64,000 bases of DNA from Gerris lacustris (GCA_951217055.1 OX578282.1:19899106-19963105), one strand, 5' to 3'. Shown: positions 1-10,500, counted from the first letter of the stretch. Translations and numbers: made by a program. Notes: a model not told the origin generated them from the sequence alone.

Positions 1-600
1 TCAGCAAAGTTAGCAGCTTGTTTTCTTCTAATTAAAAGACATTTTAAAGTTTAATGAAGAGAATACAACTCAACTTCATGACAAGCAATTTTTTGCTTGA
101 GTTATAAGTTAAAATATAAATGAAAATGACCAAATACTTTTTATAAGAAATTATACTTCGCTTGAAATACAATTGTTTAAAAATGCAAATTAAGGAGTCT
201 GTTAAAAACACTGCTCAAAAAAGCGAGCTCAACTCTTCCTAAAACACTGTTAGCTTAATCAATAGTAAAAAGTTATTGCTAGAGATTAAGTTAATCAAAA
301 CCGTGGTTATATAATTTTCAATTGTTTTAAAAAATAGGTGTATTCATATTATAACTTAAAGTAAAACTATACATTAAATCCTAATCATCAGAGAAGCATT
401 TGAAATGCAAAAAAATTTTTAACATTTAAAAAAAATCGGTCCCAGACAACTCAGACAAACTTTCTCGAATACGAGTTCATTATTACTTGGTTATGAACTC
501 GTAAATTAAATTAATATAGTACATTTCATTAGTACAGAACATTTTACATAAATTTATGATAAAAAATAACTTCCCCTCTCGACAGTTTTCAGGTTTTTTT
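1..600. other. AT-rich intergenic sequence
   Basis: No open frame of interest, RNA gene or clear repeat boundary is visible here. Confidence 0.5.
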
Positions 601-900
601 TAGGAAGGGTGGGGGGGGGGGGGGGGTATCGCTCCCAAATTTGGAGCTAAAAGATTTTACCTCGGAGTATGATTTTTCTGAATATGTATGCCAAATTTCG
701 TCAAATTCGGAACCCTAGTTTAGGTTTCAGGCATCTGCTCAGACAGACAACAAATTACTACTTTTTTGGGTCATGGGACCTCAAAACGTGTATATCCATC
801 AAAATCGAATTTTCGCAATATTCTCAATATCTCTTTTTTTGAGAAAGTAAAATCGTGTGGTGTCGTGGAACACCCGGTAGGAACGAAGTTCCTTACGCAT
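601..900 (+). repeat. Poly-G tract and retroelement-tail-like repeat fragment
   Basis: A run of 16 G (611-626) is followed by text typical of dispersed insect repeat tails: a 'CCAAATTTCGTCAAATTCGG' phrase, then 'CAGACAGACAA', then 'GGGTCATGGGACC'. Similar phrasing recurs in families A and B elsewhere in the window. It is noncoding. The boundaries are not defined by the sequence alone. Confidence 0.4.
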
Positions 901-1179
901 TTCAGTAAATATTAATTATAAAATCACCTATTAGGTATGCGATGTTAACGATTAATACAAATGGGAGTTAGAAAAAAGACAAAATGAAAAATATACCACG
1001 CTAACTACTAGTACTTAGCGTAGAAGATGCCAAATTAAAAGAACAGTTTTCTTTTTTGTTATTGTTTTTTTACCATTTTCACTAAACATTTCCATGAAGG
1101 TCGATTTCGTGACGGTCGATTTTTACGAATTCCTTATCGCCCTTCCAGCTGCAATGTGCGATAAGGAACAATCTCATTG

Positions 1180-1250
1180 ATGGCTGTAGCTTAGATCAGC
1201 ACAGCGAGAGTACTAGGACGTAACCGAGAGATCCTAGTTCCAGTCCCAGC
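1180..1250 (+). repeat. tRNA-like module (degenerate, SINE head or tRNA pseudogene)
   Basis: An A-box-like stretch TGTAGCTTAGATCAG (1185-1199) is followed about 37 bp later by a B-box-like GTTCCAGTCCC (1237-1247). The order and spacing are those of an RNA polymerase III internal promoter. No clean cloverleaf with a 7-bp acceptor stem forms, so I do not call it a functional tRNA. A decayed tRNA-derived SINE head is the likeliest explanation. Confidence 0.4.
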
Positions 1251-4200
1251 CACGGATTGTATTTTTATAAAGTTTTTTTACCTTTCAATATAAAATAATG
1301 TGACTTGTTTAAATTATTTATTAACATTCCATTTTTAGTTTAGTTCTTCAATATTATAGTTACTGTTAATCACCTAAGTGAAACTATTACTTGTTTAGCA
1401 GAGCTTGAAGGATCTCAAATCTTTAGTTTTGAAACTATAAAGGGCGTTGTCACATATTTAAGAGGTTGTCTTGATCTCAACTTTCGTCTTGATCTAGTCC
1501 ATTAACCAAAAATCGTTAACCTGATATTGATTTCTGAAGACTTCACACATGATATGAGAAGTGATAGCGTGATATGAGTGTAGTCTTAGCCTTCTAAAAT
1601 TACACTTTTATCTTCTATATCTTTCGGAATGAAAAAATGAAGCTCCGACAGGCAATAGAATTAAAGATCAAGCAAGCTATGATGATACGTCACTCAAAAG
1701 AAGTTTCGCGCCATACAACAGTGTAAATATTAAAGATAACTAAAGGGTCAAGAAAATATAAAATATTCATATACAAGATAGGTGACAACAGTTCCGCATA
1801 TATACGTTTTTAGAATTGCTTCGTTTGATGCTTCCTTTTTGTAAATAATAAATAAAGGAGACCTCAAAAATGTCACATTTTTATATGAAAATCTGAAGTT
1901 ACATTTAATTTAAAACCATTTTTTCCACTTATGCCATGTAGAGTAATAAACTACGAGACAGATAAAAAAAAGTAAACACTTCCACCCCCAAAAAAGTTAA
2001 TATTAAAGTATTTTATTAATATTTGTCTCCCAACGGAAAGAAATTCTTAGGTTGAAATGAAAAGTCTGGGATTCTGGCGTAGAAGCCTTGTATTCCCTCT
2101 ACTGCTTACATTATACCAAATAAGATTTTCATCTGAGAGAAAGAGAAAGATATAAAGGAAGGTTGAAAGACGTCAATTTCAGGGTGTAAAATCGCGGAGA
2201 AGTTTTTAAAGCAAGTGCGGTAGAATATTTCTGAGTGAACACATGTTTCGCCCCGATTACAAAAGATTAATAATATTAAAGGAGAAGGAGTAGGACCATT
2301 TTAATTTTACCGGAGGAACAACAGTTGTTATTTTCCGGTGCTTTCGATCAAATTGTAAAGACAAGAATCATGATTACTCTCTTAACTCGTACAAATATAT
2401 ATATATAAGAATGAGTTTGTTTTCCATGATTTCAAGTATTGTTCTCTACGGAGCTTCTTACAATGGAAAGAGTTAAGGAAAGTTAACCTCAGAAGGAAAA
2501 AACTTATATTCTTACTACATACATCAACAAATTATCAAACCTAACCAAAGCATGTCTAAAACCCCGTTAAGACGTTTTCTTGTTCAACGACAAACAATTC
2601 CATAGGACTGACGGAACGCCTAAAGAAAAAGTGGGTTCAAAACCACCCTTATTCCACACAGTTACTGAAATGAGAAAACTTATACACTTCGAAAATTTTC
2701 AACTTGCTTCAAGAAACTTGCCTTTTTCATCATATTCTAGACTCAAGAAAACTAGAGAGTTTTCCTCCGAAAATTCCCCCTACCTCCCTTATTTCTTCCT
2801 GAATGGTATGTCGAGGAGAAACAACTCGAACAAAAACATATTCACTCACTCCAGGGCATTATACGAAACTTTCGGTGTTGAGCCCCGAAGAAGAAAGAAA
2901 AAAAGAGCTTGAAGGACATTTTCCATGCTCATAAAAAAAAACTAAAACATAACTCCTTCAACACATTAAATAGTGGGGGGATGGGAGAAGGAGAGAACTT
3001 TCAAGGCCCATGACAGCTATTACATGCTGAAAATATGTCTGCTAATATAGAATTCTTCATATCAGACCTCTTTACTCTCTCAAACTTATGAAGGTAAAGG
3101 TAATAGAAAAAAAGTTCCAAAGATCTTCTCATGCAGCATTTTTCACATGGTCTCAACCGTATTACATTAATATCACTTTTAAGAGAAAATAATATGTTTT
3201 ATAAGACAAGAAATAAACCTAAAAACAATTTTTGGACAAACTCAACGAGACGTATCTTCATAAAATAATGTTTAACAAGACATTTGGGAATATTAATGTA
3301 GAGACGGAGCTAAAATAATTTTCCTCTTCTTCAGATGTTAGTTAAAACTAGAGTCAATATTTCATTTTGAGACAGTGATTTACGACTTAAAAGAGATCTC
3401 GATAATTCTGAATTTTTAAATCAATAAGTAAAACCTGTATGTTCTCAATTAAAACATGTATAATTATATATTTAGAAATATATATTATAGACTAATAAAA
3501 AAGAAACATAAACTTGTATAATCTATTATTATTAAGAATATGAACCATTCTAGAATAATAAACCCCAATACTCTTTACAACAAGAAAATATACATTTATT
3601 TAGCAATACATATTCAGGTTGATGTAGCTTAATCTGGAGTATCATGTATAGATATGAAAAAAAACTGGCACATATAGACTCTTTTTTGTAGATTGATCAA
3701 AAATGCACCAATTATGAATACTTCTTTATTTCATAAGTTTTCTCTTAATACATTTACCATCTTCAGTCATCTATTTTGACACACAGCTGCTATACAGGTC
3801 AATTTTGCGAATCTTGGGCGTAGGTATCTTTCGTAGATTAACTTCGATGTAGCGTATCTGGTTTTGAGAGTATGAAATAAAAAAGTATCCATAAATAATG
3901 CAATTTTGATCAATATACAGGAAACACTTTAATTACATATGCAGTATAATTGTCAGTTTTTCCGTTTCTATACGTGATGCACCAGATACGCTACACCAAC
4001 CGGGTGTGGTGCACCATGAACTTGATGCAACAAGATTACAGATCACTCATTGCATCATATAATGATGCATTTGTTTAATACGCCTAAATTATTTGTTTCA
4101 ACTGCGGTATACACATTACACTTCTTATATGGTTTAATTTAATATTTAGATAAAAAAGATTATTAAGTATTTTTATCTTTTCAACATTTATAATTATTAG

Positions 4201-4869
4201 GGGACATCTCTCAAAAACTATAATCCCATATTTAAAAGATTTATTTTTTCTTTGTGGCGCCTCATAACATGGAATGTTAATAAAGTATATACTATTCTTT
4301 TTAAAATTTTGTTGATTTAGAAATAAAACTGAGGGTGACCTTAAGAAGGGTCGAAACGCCTCCAGTAAATATAGATTAATTCTAAAATAAATGATTAAAT
4401 CCGGGTCAGTATTGAAGCGTCTTAAATTAAAAACTATTTTAGACTCAATAACTGAGCAAATCCATCGAACAATCACGCAAAAAGAATTATCTTACTTTAC
4501 TATATAATTATGTTATTTTAAAGAACAGTAAGAAGAGCAGTAAGTACAGCCAAGAAAAATAAAGACAAAATTATAGGCTATAAGGAAAAGAAAACTTTCA
4601 GAACAAACTCTTTTATTAGTTCGCCATAAATAAATCAAATTAAATTTTCAAGTGATAATATCATTCAAAGAAAATACTAAATAGGAAATTCTGCAAAGCT
4701 ATTCTGGAATATTAATTCTTGAAATTCTACACGGAAGAAATATATTCTGAAGAAAGAAAAAGTATAAAAGAATAAGTTACTAATGAAACTATTTCAAAGG
4801 TCTGACTTGATTACAAAATTAAAATATAATTTTTATCGAATAACAACTAAAAAAAAAAAGAAAGTCTGC
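1251..4869. other. AT-rich intergenic sequence without recognised genes
   Basis: There are short chance frames only, including a 110-codon frame at 2580-2912 and a 130-codon frame on the - strand at 4084-4476; neither resembles a known family. One inverted pair is visible: GTAGCGTATCTGGT near 3850 and ACCAGATACGCTAC near 3980, about 120 bp apart. Confidence 0.45.
4336..4358 (+). repeat. Recurrent stem motif TGACC...GGGTCGAAACG (copy 1)
   Basis: TGACCTT and AAGGGTC form a short stem followed by CGAAACG. The same design occurs at 11819-11843 and, inverted, at 23771-23792 and about 23920-23938. The CGAAAC ending after a stem recalls the second half of a hammerhead ribozyme core, as found in Penelope-like elements, but no full CUGANGA core is present here. 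It is a repeat-family relic of unproven function. Confidence 0.4.
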
Positions 4870-4945
4870 TAATGTGTATGCTTAGTGTGGCACATAGCTT
4901 CCTCAGGTCCTATTTCGTTTACTTAAATGATTTAATCTTTTTCTG
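4870..4945 (+). repeat. Dispersed repeat family A, 5' fragment
   Basis: It contains GTGTGGCACATAGCTTCC followed by TCCTATTTCGTTTA. The same phrase opens the longer copies at 13494 and 38981. Only the 5' end is present. Confidence 0.55.
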
Positions 4946-5394
4946 TTATCAGTGAGTGATAGGAAACATCGACTGTTCAAATAATAACCACTTTTATTTA
5001 GTTTAAAATAATATTACGTTTTAAAAATTGGCTTATTTTAATCCCTAAGAAAATTAGTAGCAGTGAGAGTGTTTCTATGTCAAAGCAATATATTTAAATA
5101 TTACTTCTTCGATAAAAACTAAAAGTGATAGCGTGTTAGACTGGCATTCTATGGGATTTTACTGTGCAAATGAACGATCATAATTTCAATCGCATACTTT
5201 GATATTGAGATTGCCATAGTGATGAATATACATAAACGTGAGTACAATACTAGTTTATAAAAATATTTAATATATACTAATTAAATAACTGTTAAACTTG
5301 GACAAATAACCTAAAAAATACAAGCGAGCTCTGAAAGTGGATTTAAATAGGATAAGATTCTCGGATCGTATTGCCACAAGCAAGGTCACATCAA

Positions 5395-5465
5395 TAGCTC
5401 AGTCGGTAGAGCACTGGCGGTCTTGAAGAGCCTGTAAAACTTGGGAAGATTGAAGGTTCGAACCC
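5395..5465 (+). repeat. tRNA-like module upstream of the RTE-like LINE
   Basis: TAGCTCAGTCGGTAGAGCA (from 5395) is a canonical tRNA D-arm and A box with a perfect GCTC/GAGC stem. GGTTCGAACCC at 5455-5465 is a canonical B box. The anticodon region does not form a 5-bp stem and the T stem pairs poorly, so a working tRNA is unlikely. It ends about 190 bp before the LINE ORF1 start. It is either a tRNA-derived SINE that happens to lie there or part of the LINE 5' region supplying a pol III-type promoter. Confidence 0.55.
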
Positions 5466-5657
5466 AGCCCGTTACAGAAAACATTTTTTAAAGAATTAAT
5501 ATATAATATTTCTTGGTGGTAACAGGAGAGGAAAACGTAAGATTACTCGGCCTATTAGGCGATTCGGGAATATAAACATAAACAATAAATAAGAATACTT
5601 CAAAGAAATACCGGCAAAATAGAATAAAATCATAACAAAAACATTTATTATCTATTA

Positions 5658-6647
5658 ATGAAGAAAAACCTCGACTCTTACTTCTCGCCAAATCCCCAAA
5701 ACAAATCTACAGCATCGGGGAAAAGAAATAGAAGCTCACCCCAACCTGAAAATCACGCCAAGCGACAACAACCTTACGATCAGACACAAGAACAGGCAGG
5801 AAGAACGTCGCCAAAAATGAATGCTGATCAGCTTAAAGAGTTTAAGAGAGATATGTTGTCGGCTATGAGCACATTGCTAGACTCAAAAAATTATTCCACG
5901 AAGGAAGATATTAAATTTTTGGAACAACAAATAACTGAGTTGAAGATGGAAAATGAATCTCTAAAAAAAGAATTAGCGGAAGTCAAGGAAAATGATAGCA
6001 AACGGATTGAAAGAATGGATTACTTAGAAAACCAACTAAAAGCAAGAAACTTGATAATAAAAGGAATACAGGAAGAGGAAATTGGATTGGAACCTTTAGA
6101 GTGGGTGAAACAGTTTTTTATAAACGTCCTACGTATAAACCAAGCAATAAAAATATCATCTACAAAGTTCTTTAAAATCTCAAATAGAGGAGGATATGGG
6201 GTCACGATCACTATAGAAAAAACTGAAGATGTATATGAAGTTCTTAAGCAAACAAAGAAACTACGAGGTACATCATATTCAATTGACAGGGATTTGTGTT
6301 ACAATTCACGGCAGAAGAGAGGTAAATTATTGGCCCTAAAAAAAGAAATAAAAAGGATGAATGAAACTATCCCTATCACAGTAAGGAACGACGCCATCAT
6401 AATAAACTCGTTTAAGTTCTATTGGCATGCCCAAAAAGGGCCAATTAACTATAAGAATGAAAGTGCAGTTGAATATATGTCGGAGATAGTAGGACTTGAT
6501 ATGAACCATGCTGTGAAAAGGTTAATATCCGGAGAATCGACTCAGTACACCGCCGCAGCTCAAAATAAGAAGCAAGCGAATCAAGAGGACAGAGGAAGAG
6601 AAGAAACGACCCAGAAAATCGGGGAATCTACGAGTAAAGGAGAATAG
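5658..6647 (+). CDS. LINE ORF1 protein (coiled coil plus RRM/L1-ORF1p-like domain)
   Basis: This 329-residue protein is the putative RNA-binding, RNP-forming partner of the LINE reverse transcriptase. Residues 1-60 are polar and low in complexity (S, P, Q, N). A heptad-like, Lys/Glu/Leu-rich coiled coil runs from about 83 to 130. The segment from about 131 ('ARNLIIKGI') to about 270 looks like the single-strand nucleic-acid-binding region of L1-type ORF1 proteins. The tail (about 295-329) is K/E/Q-rich and disordered. No CCHC knuckle is seen. The start ATG is the first in the frame and lies after the tRNA-like module. The ORF ends at TAG 6645-6647, which is in the same frame as ORF2 and is followed by CAA TCA (see the recoding site). 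The L1-like domain is read from pattern only and needs a profile search. Confidence 0.8.
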   Translation: MKKNLDSYFSPNPQNKSTASGKRNRSSPQPENHAKRQQPYDQTQEQAGRTSPKMNADQLKEFKRDMLSAMSTLLDSKNYSTKEDIKFLEQQITELKMENESLKKELAEVKENDSKRIERMDYLENQLKARNLIIKGIQEEEIGLEPLEWVKQFFINVLRINQAIKISSTKFFKISNRGGYGVTITIEKTEDVYEVLKQTKKLRGTSYSIDRDLCYNSRQKRGKLLALKKEIKRMNETIPITVRNDAIIINSFKFYWHAQKGPINYKNESAVEYMSEIVGLDMNHAVKRLISGESTQYTAAAQNKKQANQEDRGREETTQKIGESTSKGE

Positions 6648-6653
6648 CAATCA
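6645..6653 (+). promoter_or_regulatory. Candidate stop-codon readthrough site, TAG CAA TCA
   Basis: The ORF1 stop TAG (6645-6647) is followed by CAATCA, matching the UAG-CAR-YYA type I leaky-stop context known from tobamoviruses. ORF2 continues in the same frame with no other stop. The endonuclease starts straight after the TAG: ITFN at 6666-6677 includes the catalytic Asn codon 6675-6677. The first ATG (6726) lies downstream of that residue. This strongly suggests an ORF1-ORF2 fusion made by readthrough. Confidence 0.6.
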
Positions 6654-9479
6654 CCCATACGGATCATAACATTTAACTGTAGGTCTCTGAAAAGTGATGA
6701 AAAACTAATAGAATTATTACTGGAAATGGAAGGCACAAAATGGGATGTTATAGGCTTGTCGGAAGTGAAGAGAGACGGCGAGGAATGTATAAAACTCAAA
6801 GATGGAAATGTATTTTATTATAAGGGGGAGAAAAAAGGTGGTAGCACAGGATTCATAATTAATAGTAAATGGGCAAACCAAATCCAGGGCTTTAAAAGCT
6901 ACTCTAATCGAGTTTCTAGGGTAATCTTAACAACAAAAAATAAAAAAGCAGAAAGATTAAAAATAGTACAAATTTATGCTCCCACTAGTCAGTACGAGGA
7001 AGAAGAGGTTGACAATTTTTACCAGGATGTACAGTTCGCACTTGAAAATAATAAATGTCGTACAACAATTTTAATGGGAGATTGGAATGCCAAAATAGGG
7101 AACAAAGGAACTGAAAGAGTGGTTGGAAAATTTGGAATAGGAGAAAGGAACGAAAGAGGGGATAGGATGATAACTTTTGCCGAAGAGAACAATTTATTTA
7201 TAATGAATTCCTTCTACAACAAACCTGACCAGAAGAGATGGACATGGGTAAGTCCGGACGGGGAAACATATAACGAGATCGACTTCATCTTAGCTAATAA
7301 AAAGAATATCTTTACTGATGTTGGGGTGTTACCGGATATAAACCTGGGAAGTGACCATAGACCGGTTTATGCAAATATTATTATTCAAAATAAGAAAAGA
7401 AAGAGTAGAGTTAACAAGACAAAGGAAAAAGCACGAGCTCTATTAAGTAATAAATCATCGGAAATCAAGTACATGGAAAGTTTAGAGACGAAATTGGATT
7501 GGAATCGACTCCATGAGTGTATCCAAAATAGAAGGGACCTAAATAAAGCCAACGAATTCATAGTACAAGCCATGCACGAATCTATGAACTCTCTAGTAAA
7601 CATAGAAAATAAAAAGGTTTATCCCAAAGAAGTGAAAAAACTTATGGAGAAAAGAAGGAAACTGAAACGGAAAGGTAGAGACAGGATAGAATTTACTGAA
7701 ATCTCAAAGCTAATCAGGAAAAATATCAATGACTGGAAGAAAAGAAAATACCTAAAAGAACTTGAGGAGGCCATAGATAATGGACTGAGCCTAAATAAAT
7801 GTATAAAAAATCAACAGATAGGACAGAAAACAATTGTAAGCTTAAAAAACAAAAAGGGAGGCGTTGAAACAGATATTGTAGAAATGCTCAACATTATTAC
7901 TGAATTTTACAAGGAACTCTATTCCACGAAAGGCGACTCTAAAACGAACCAAGTAAATGAAGCCGACAGCGTTGTAACAAGTCAAACTTTAGAAATATGT
8001 TTGGATGAGGTTGAAATAGCGATTAAAAAATTAAAGAACGGAAAAGCGGCGGGACCGGACGGAGTCATAAACGAACAAATTAAAAGCGGGGGAATCAAAC
8101 TTAAGAAAACACTGTGTTGGCTCTTTAACAACTGTCTCGCAAATAGAAGAATACCGACAGAATGGCTCAAATCTGACTTGATACTACTTTTTAAGAAAGG
8201 AGATAAACAGGATATAAGGAACTACCGACCAATCAATCTGTTATCTGTTTTATATAAACTATACATGTCGATAATAACAAGGCGAATCACTGGTCCTATC
8301 GACTGCTGGACAGATGTAGACCAAGTTGGATTTCGCAAGAATTTCTCAACGTGTGATGCAATCCTCGTAGTGCAACAGTTAATTGAAAAGGCTATAGAGT
8401 ATGAAATGCCCTTATTTCTCCTATTCGTTGATTTCGAAAAAGCGTTCGACAGTGTGAAAACTTCGTGCATATGGGAAGCGCTGGCGGAGATCCAGATAGA
8501 CGAAATTTACATCGATGTACTAAAAAATATTTACAAAGAAGCGGAGATAAGAGTCCAACTTTCGAACCTAAGTAATAGTATAAAGATAGAGAGAGGGGTG
8601 AGACAAGGTGACGTACCGTCGGCAAAGCTATTTATCGCTACCCTTGAATATGCTTTTAGAAGAATGGATATGGACGACTTGGGCATCAACATTAACGGGA
8701 AGAAACTAAATACACTTAAATTCGCAGACGACATTGTACTTATAGGAAGAAACTCAGAAGAAGTACAGGTAATGCTTAATAAACTGCAAGAGGAGGCGGG
8801 TAAGATAGGACTCAAAATAAATAATAATAAAACTAAATTTTTAAGAATTAACGCAAACGGAGAAAATATATTACTAGGCAAGGACAGAATAGAAGAGGTT
8901 CAGGAATTCACGTATCTTGGAAGACTATTAACTGTGGACGGGAACATGAAGAAAGAAATATCAAGAAGGGTTGGAATGAGTTGGAATGCTTATAATAGAT
9001 TCAGACGTATATTTCGTTCCAATATCAATGTAGAAAAGAAAATTAAATTGTGGAAGAGTGTAATATTACCGGTACTTACCTATGGCTGCGAAACATGGGT
9101 GTTAAGTAACGAGGTATTAAATAAGCTGAGAGATACAGTCAAAGCGATGGAGAGAAGCATGATAGGCATCACAAGAAGAGACAGGAAGAGCAACACATGG
9201 ATAACCAAGATGACCAAGTTAAGAGACATCGCCGAGATTGTACTCGAAAGGAAATGGAGTTGGACTGGACATTTGGTGAGGTCTAATGACGAGCGATGGT
9301 CCAAAGATATATTAAATTGGTGGCCGATAACAGAAAAAAGAAAAAGGGGAAGGCCCAAAAGAAGATGGGACGAGGAAGTGAGGAAGGTGTGCGGCGGAGT
9401 ATGTTGGAAGAGAGTGGCATTAGATCGAGCAGAATGGAAAAGAATGGGTAAAGTGTATTGTGACGTTTGGCTGAAATAA
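6648..9479 (+). CDS. LINE ORF2: endonuclease / reverse transcriptase, RTE-like
   Basis: This multidomain enzyme nicks target DNA and primes reverse transcription from the nick. The EEP endonuclease spans about 6660-7380: N in ITFN (6675), E in GLSEVK, YAPTS, GDWNAK (about 7077) and SDHRPV (about 7350). The reverse transcriptase spans about 8020-9000: KAAGPDG, NYRPINLLS, VDFEKAFDS, GVRQGD (about 8596) and FADDIVLI (about 8721). The C terminus holds YGCETW, then GRPKRRW...DRAEW. No RNase H is seen. I start the coding region directly after the ORF1 TAG. The first ATG is at 6726, and starting there would remove the catalytic Asn strand. All key residues are present, so the product is plausibly active. 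The block GDVPSAKLF differs slightly from the usual RTE GDTISPKLF. Confidence 0.88.
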   Translation, partial: QSPIRIITFNCRSLKSDEKLIELLLEMEGTKWDVIGLSEVKRDGEECIKLKDGNVFYYKGEKKGGSTGFIINSKWANQIQGFKSYSNRVSRVILTTKNKKAERLKIVQIYAPTSQYEEEEVDNFYQDVQFALENNKCRTTILMGDWNAKIGNKGTERVVGKFGIGERNERGDRMITFAEENNLFIMNSFYNKPDQKRWTWVSPDGETYNEIDFILANKKNIFTDVGVLPDINLGSDHRPVYANIIIQNKKRKSRVNKTKEKARALLSNKSSEIKYMESLETKLDWNRLHECIQNRRDLNKANEFIVQAMHESMNSLVNIENKKVYPKEVKKLMEKRRKLKRKGRDRIEFTEISKLIRKNINDWKKRKYLKELEEAIDNGLSLNKCIKNQQIGQKTIVSLKNKKGGVETDIVEMLNIITEFYKELYSTKGDSKTNQVNEADSVVTSQTLEICLDEVEIAIKKLKNGKAAGPDGVINEQIKSGGIKLKKTLCWLFNNCLANRRIPTEWLKSDLILLFKKGDKQDIRNYRPINLLSVLYKLYMSIITRRITGPIDCWTDVDQVGFRKNFSTCDAILVVQQLIEKAIEYEMPLFLLFVDFEKAFDSVKTSCIWEALAEIQIDEIYIDVLKNIYKEAEIRVQLSNLSNSIKIERGVRQGDVPSAKLFIATLEYAFRRMDMDDLGININGKKLNTLKFADDIVLIGRNSEEVQVMLNKLQEEAGKIGLKINNNKTKFLRINANGENILLGKDRIEEVQEFTYLGRLLTVDGNMKKEISRRVGMSWNAYNRFRRIFRSNINVEKKIKLWKSVILPVLTYGCETWVLSNEVLNKLRDTVKAMERSMIGITRRDRKSNTWITKMTKLRDIAEIVLERKWSWTGHLVRSNDERWSKDILNWWPITEKRKRGRPKRRWDEEVRKVCGGVCWKRVALDRAEWKRMGKVYCDVWLK

Positions 9480-9705
9480 GAAAAAATAGTTAAAACAAAA
9501 AAATATATATATATTTATATTTATATAAAGAATAAATATAAAAAAATTAAAAATTAAAAATTAATATAAAAAAATGTAATAAAATAAAATAAAATACGGA
9601 ACTCAACCCTCTAGGGTACCACGGCTAAACGCCGATTTGCAAATATTAATAATTGAATGTAAATTATATAATATGTTAATGTAATTGTTCTTTTGCAATA
9701 AATGG

Positions 9706-9736
<31 letters not shown>
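9480..9736 (+). terminator. LINE 3' UTR: stem-loops, AATAAA and (TTA)n tail
   Basis: An AT-rich stretch contains a GC-richer patch (about 9598-9645) with two small hairpins, ACCCTCTAGGGT and CGGCTAAACGCCG. AATAAA is at 9697-9702 and about ten TTA units occupy 9707-9736. LINE enzymes recognise 3'-end structure for priming, so the hairpin pair is the likely recognition element. The trinucleotide tail replaces poly-A. Confidence 0.6.
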
Positions 9737-9737
<1 letters not shown>

Positions 9738-9829
9738 ATTTATTTCATTTTCCCCCCGTTTTTTAAAATCTGTCAAAATTGTTTTGATTTTTTACAAGAA
9801 TTAAAGCAAAATTTAAAGAAGATGATTGA

Positions 9830-10152
9830 AATGAATCTAGCACTATCTGCTAGCTACTTTTGACAAACCATTCAAATTTCCTAAGCATCAGATGAGTACT
9901 TTTGAAGATATTTATTTAAATAAATGTATATTTATGCTTTGTGCGCATGAGGAAGAGAAAGAAATGGGGCGCAGAAGGTTGAAACATATAATATGTTACC
10001 ATGGTCTAATTATGACCTTCCATCCAAATTTCATTAAAATCGGACGAGTAGTTATGTTGGTCCGCAAAAATTAAGCGACAGACACGAAATAATTATCCCT
10101 GATGTCTGAAACGGATTTCTGTCTTGGAATATTTGAAATCGGAGATATAAAA
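9830..10152 (+). repeat. Dispersed repeat family A copy
   Basis: It shares runs with 13580-13870 and 39170-39500: CTACTTTTGACAAACCAT, CAAATTTCATTAAAATCGGA, and 'CCCTGATGTCTGAAAC' then 'TTGGAAT..TTGAAATC'. It is noncoding; the 60-codon frame inside it is incidental. The family probably ends in a TTCCGTTACC...GGTAAGCTCGGAA hairpin, which is present in the other copies. Confidence 0.65.
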
Positions 10153-10200
10153 AATAATTAATATAAAAATGCCATTGTTTCAAAACTGGTCTTATTTTTA

Positions 10201-10500
10201 ACTTTTTTTTTTTTTTTTTTGGTTTCTGTATTCTTCACCTTAGTTGTATCTATGTGAAAAATTTGGGGAAGATAAAATGACGAAAAGTGGTTTAAAATTG
10301 GGGTAATAGGTGTGCGATGAAACTTAAAAAGCAAATATATTTGACGCCATTTTTTTATTTATTTTTTTTATTTTTGGTTTCTGTATTCTTCACCATAGTT
10401 GTTTCTATGTGCAAAATTTGGGGAAGATTGAATCACGGGAAGTGGTTCAAAATTGGGGAAACGTAAATGTGCGATGAAACTTACAAAGCAAAGTAATATA
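10201..10500 (+). repeat. Two-unit tandem duplication (about 140 bp each)
   Basis: Unit 1 (10201-10342) and unit 2 (about 10350-10499) both carry GGTTTCTGTATTCTTCACC, AATTTGGGGAAGAT, AATTGGGG and GTGCGATGAAACTTA, each after a T-rich run. The units are diverged at several bases, so the duplication is not recent. Confidence 0.65.

Larger units (their letters stand above)
5500..9736 (+). mobile_element. RTE-like non-LTR retrotransposon, apparently intact coding region
   Basis: The element has ORF1 (coiled coil plus nucleic-acid-binding fold), ORF2 (apurinic-type endonuclease plus reverse transcriptase), an AT-rich 3' UTR with an AATAAA signal, and a (TTA)n tail at 9707-9736. It has no LTRs. The RT block wording (GVRQGD, GININGKKL, FADDIVLI) and the C-terminal GRPKRRW region are those of RTE-clade proteins as I know them. 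Both ORFs are open. The 5' end is not marked by a visible target-site duplication, so the start given is approximate. The element is AT-rich like its surroundings. Confidence 0.8.

Noticed and set aside
2580..2912. 110-codon open frame
   Set aside because: No recognisable motif, ordinary composition, no neighbouring exon signals; likely chance.
4084..4476. 130-codon open frame on the - strand
   Set aside because: It overlaps the repeat stem motif at 4336-4358 and has only AT-driven I/N/L/F composition.
5395..5465. Functional tRNA gene
   Set aside because: A and B boxes are good, but no anticodon stem or acceptor stem can be formed.
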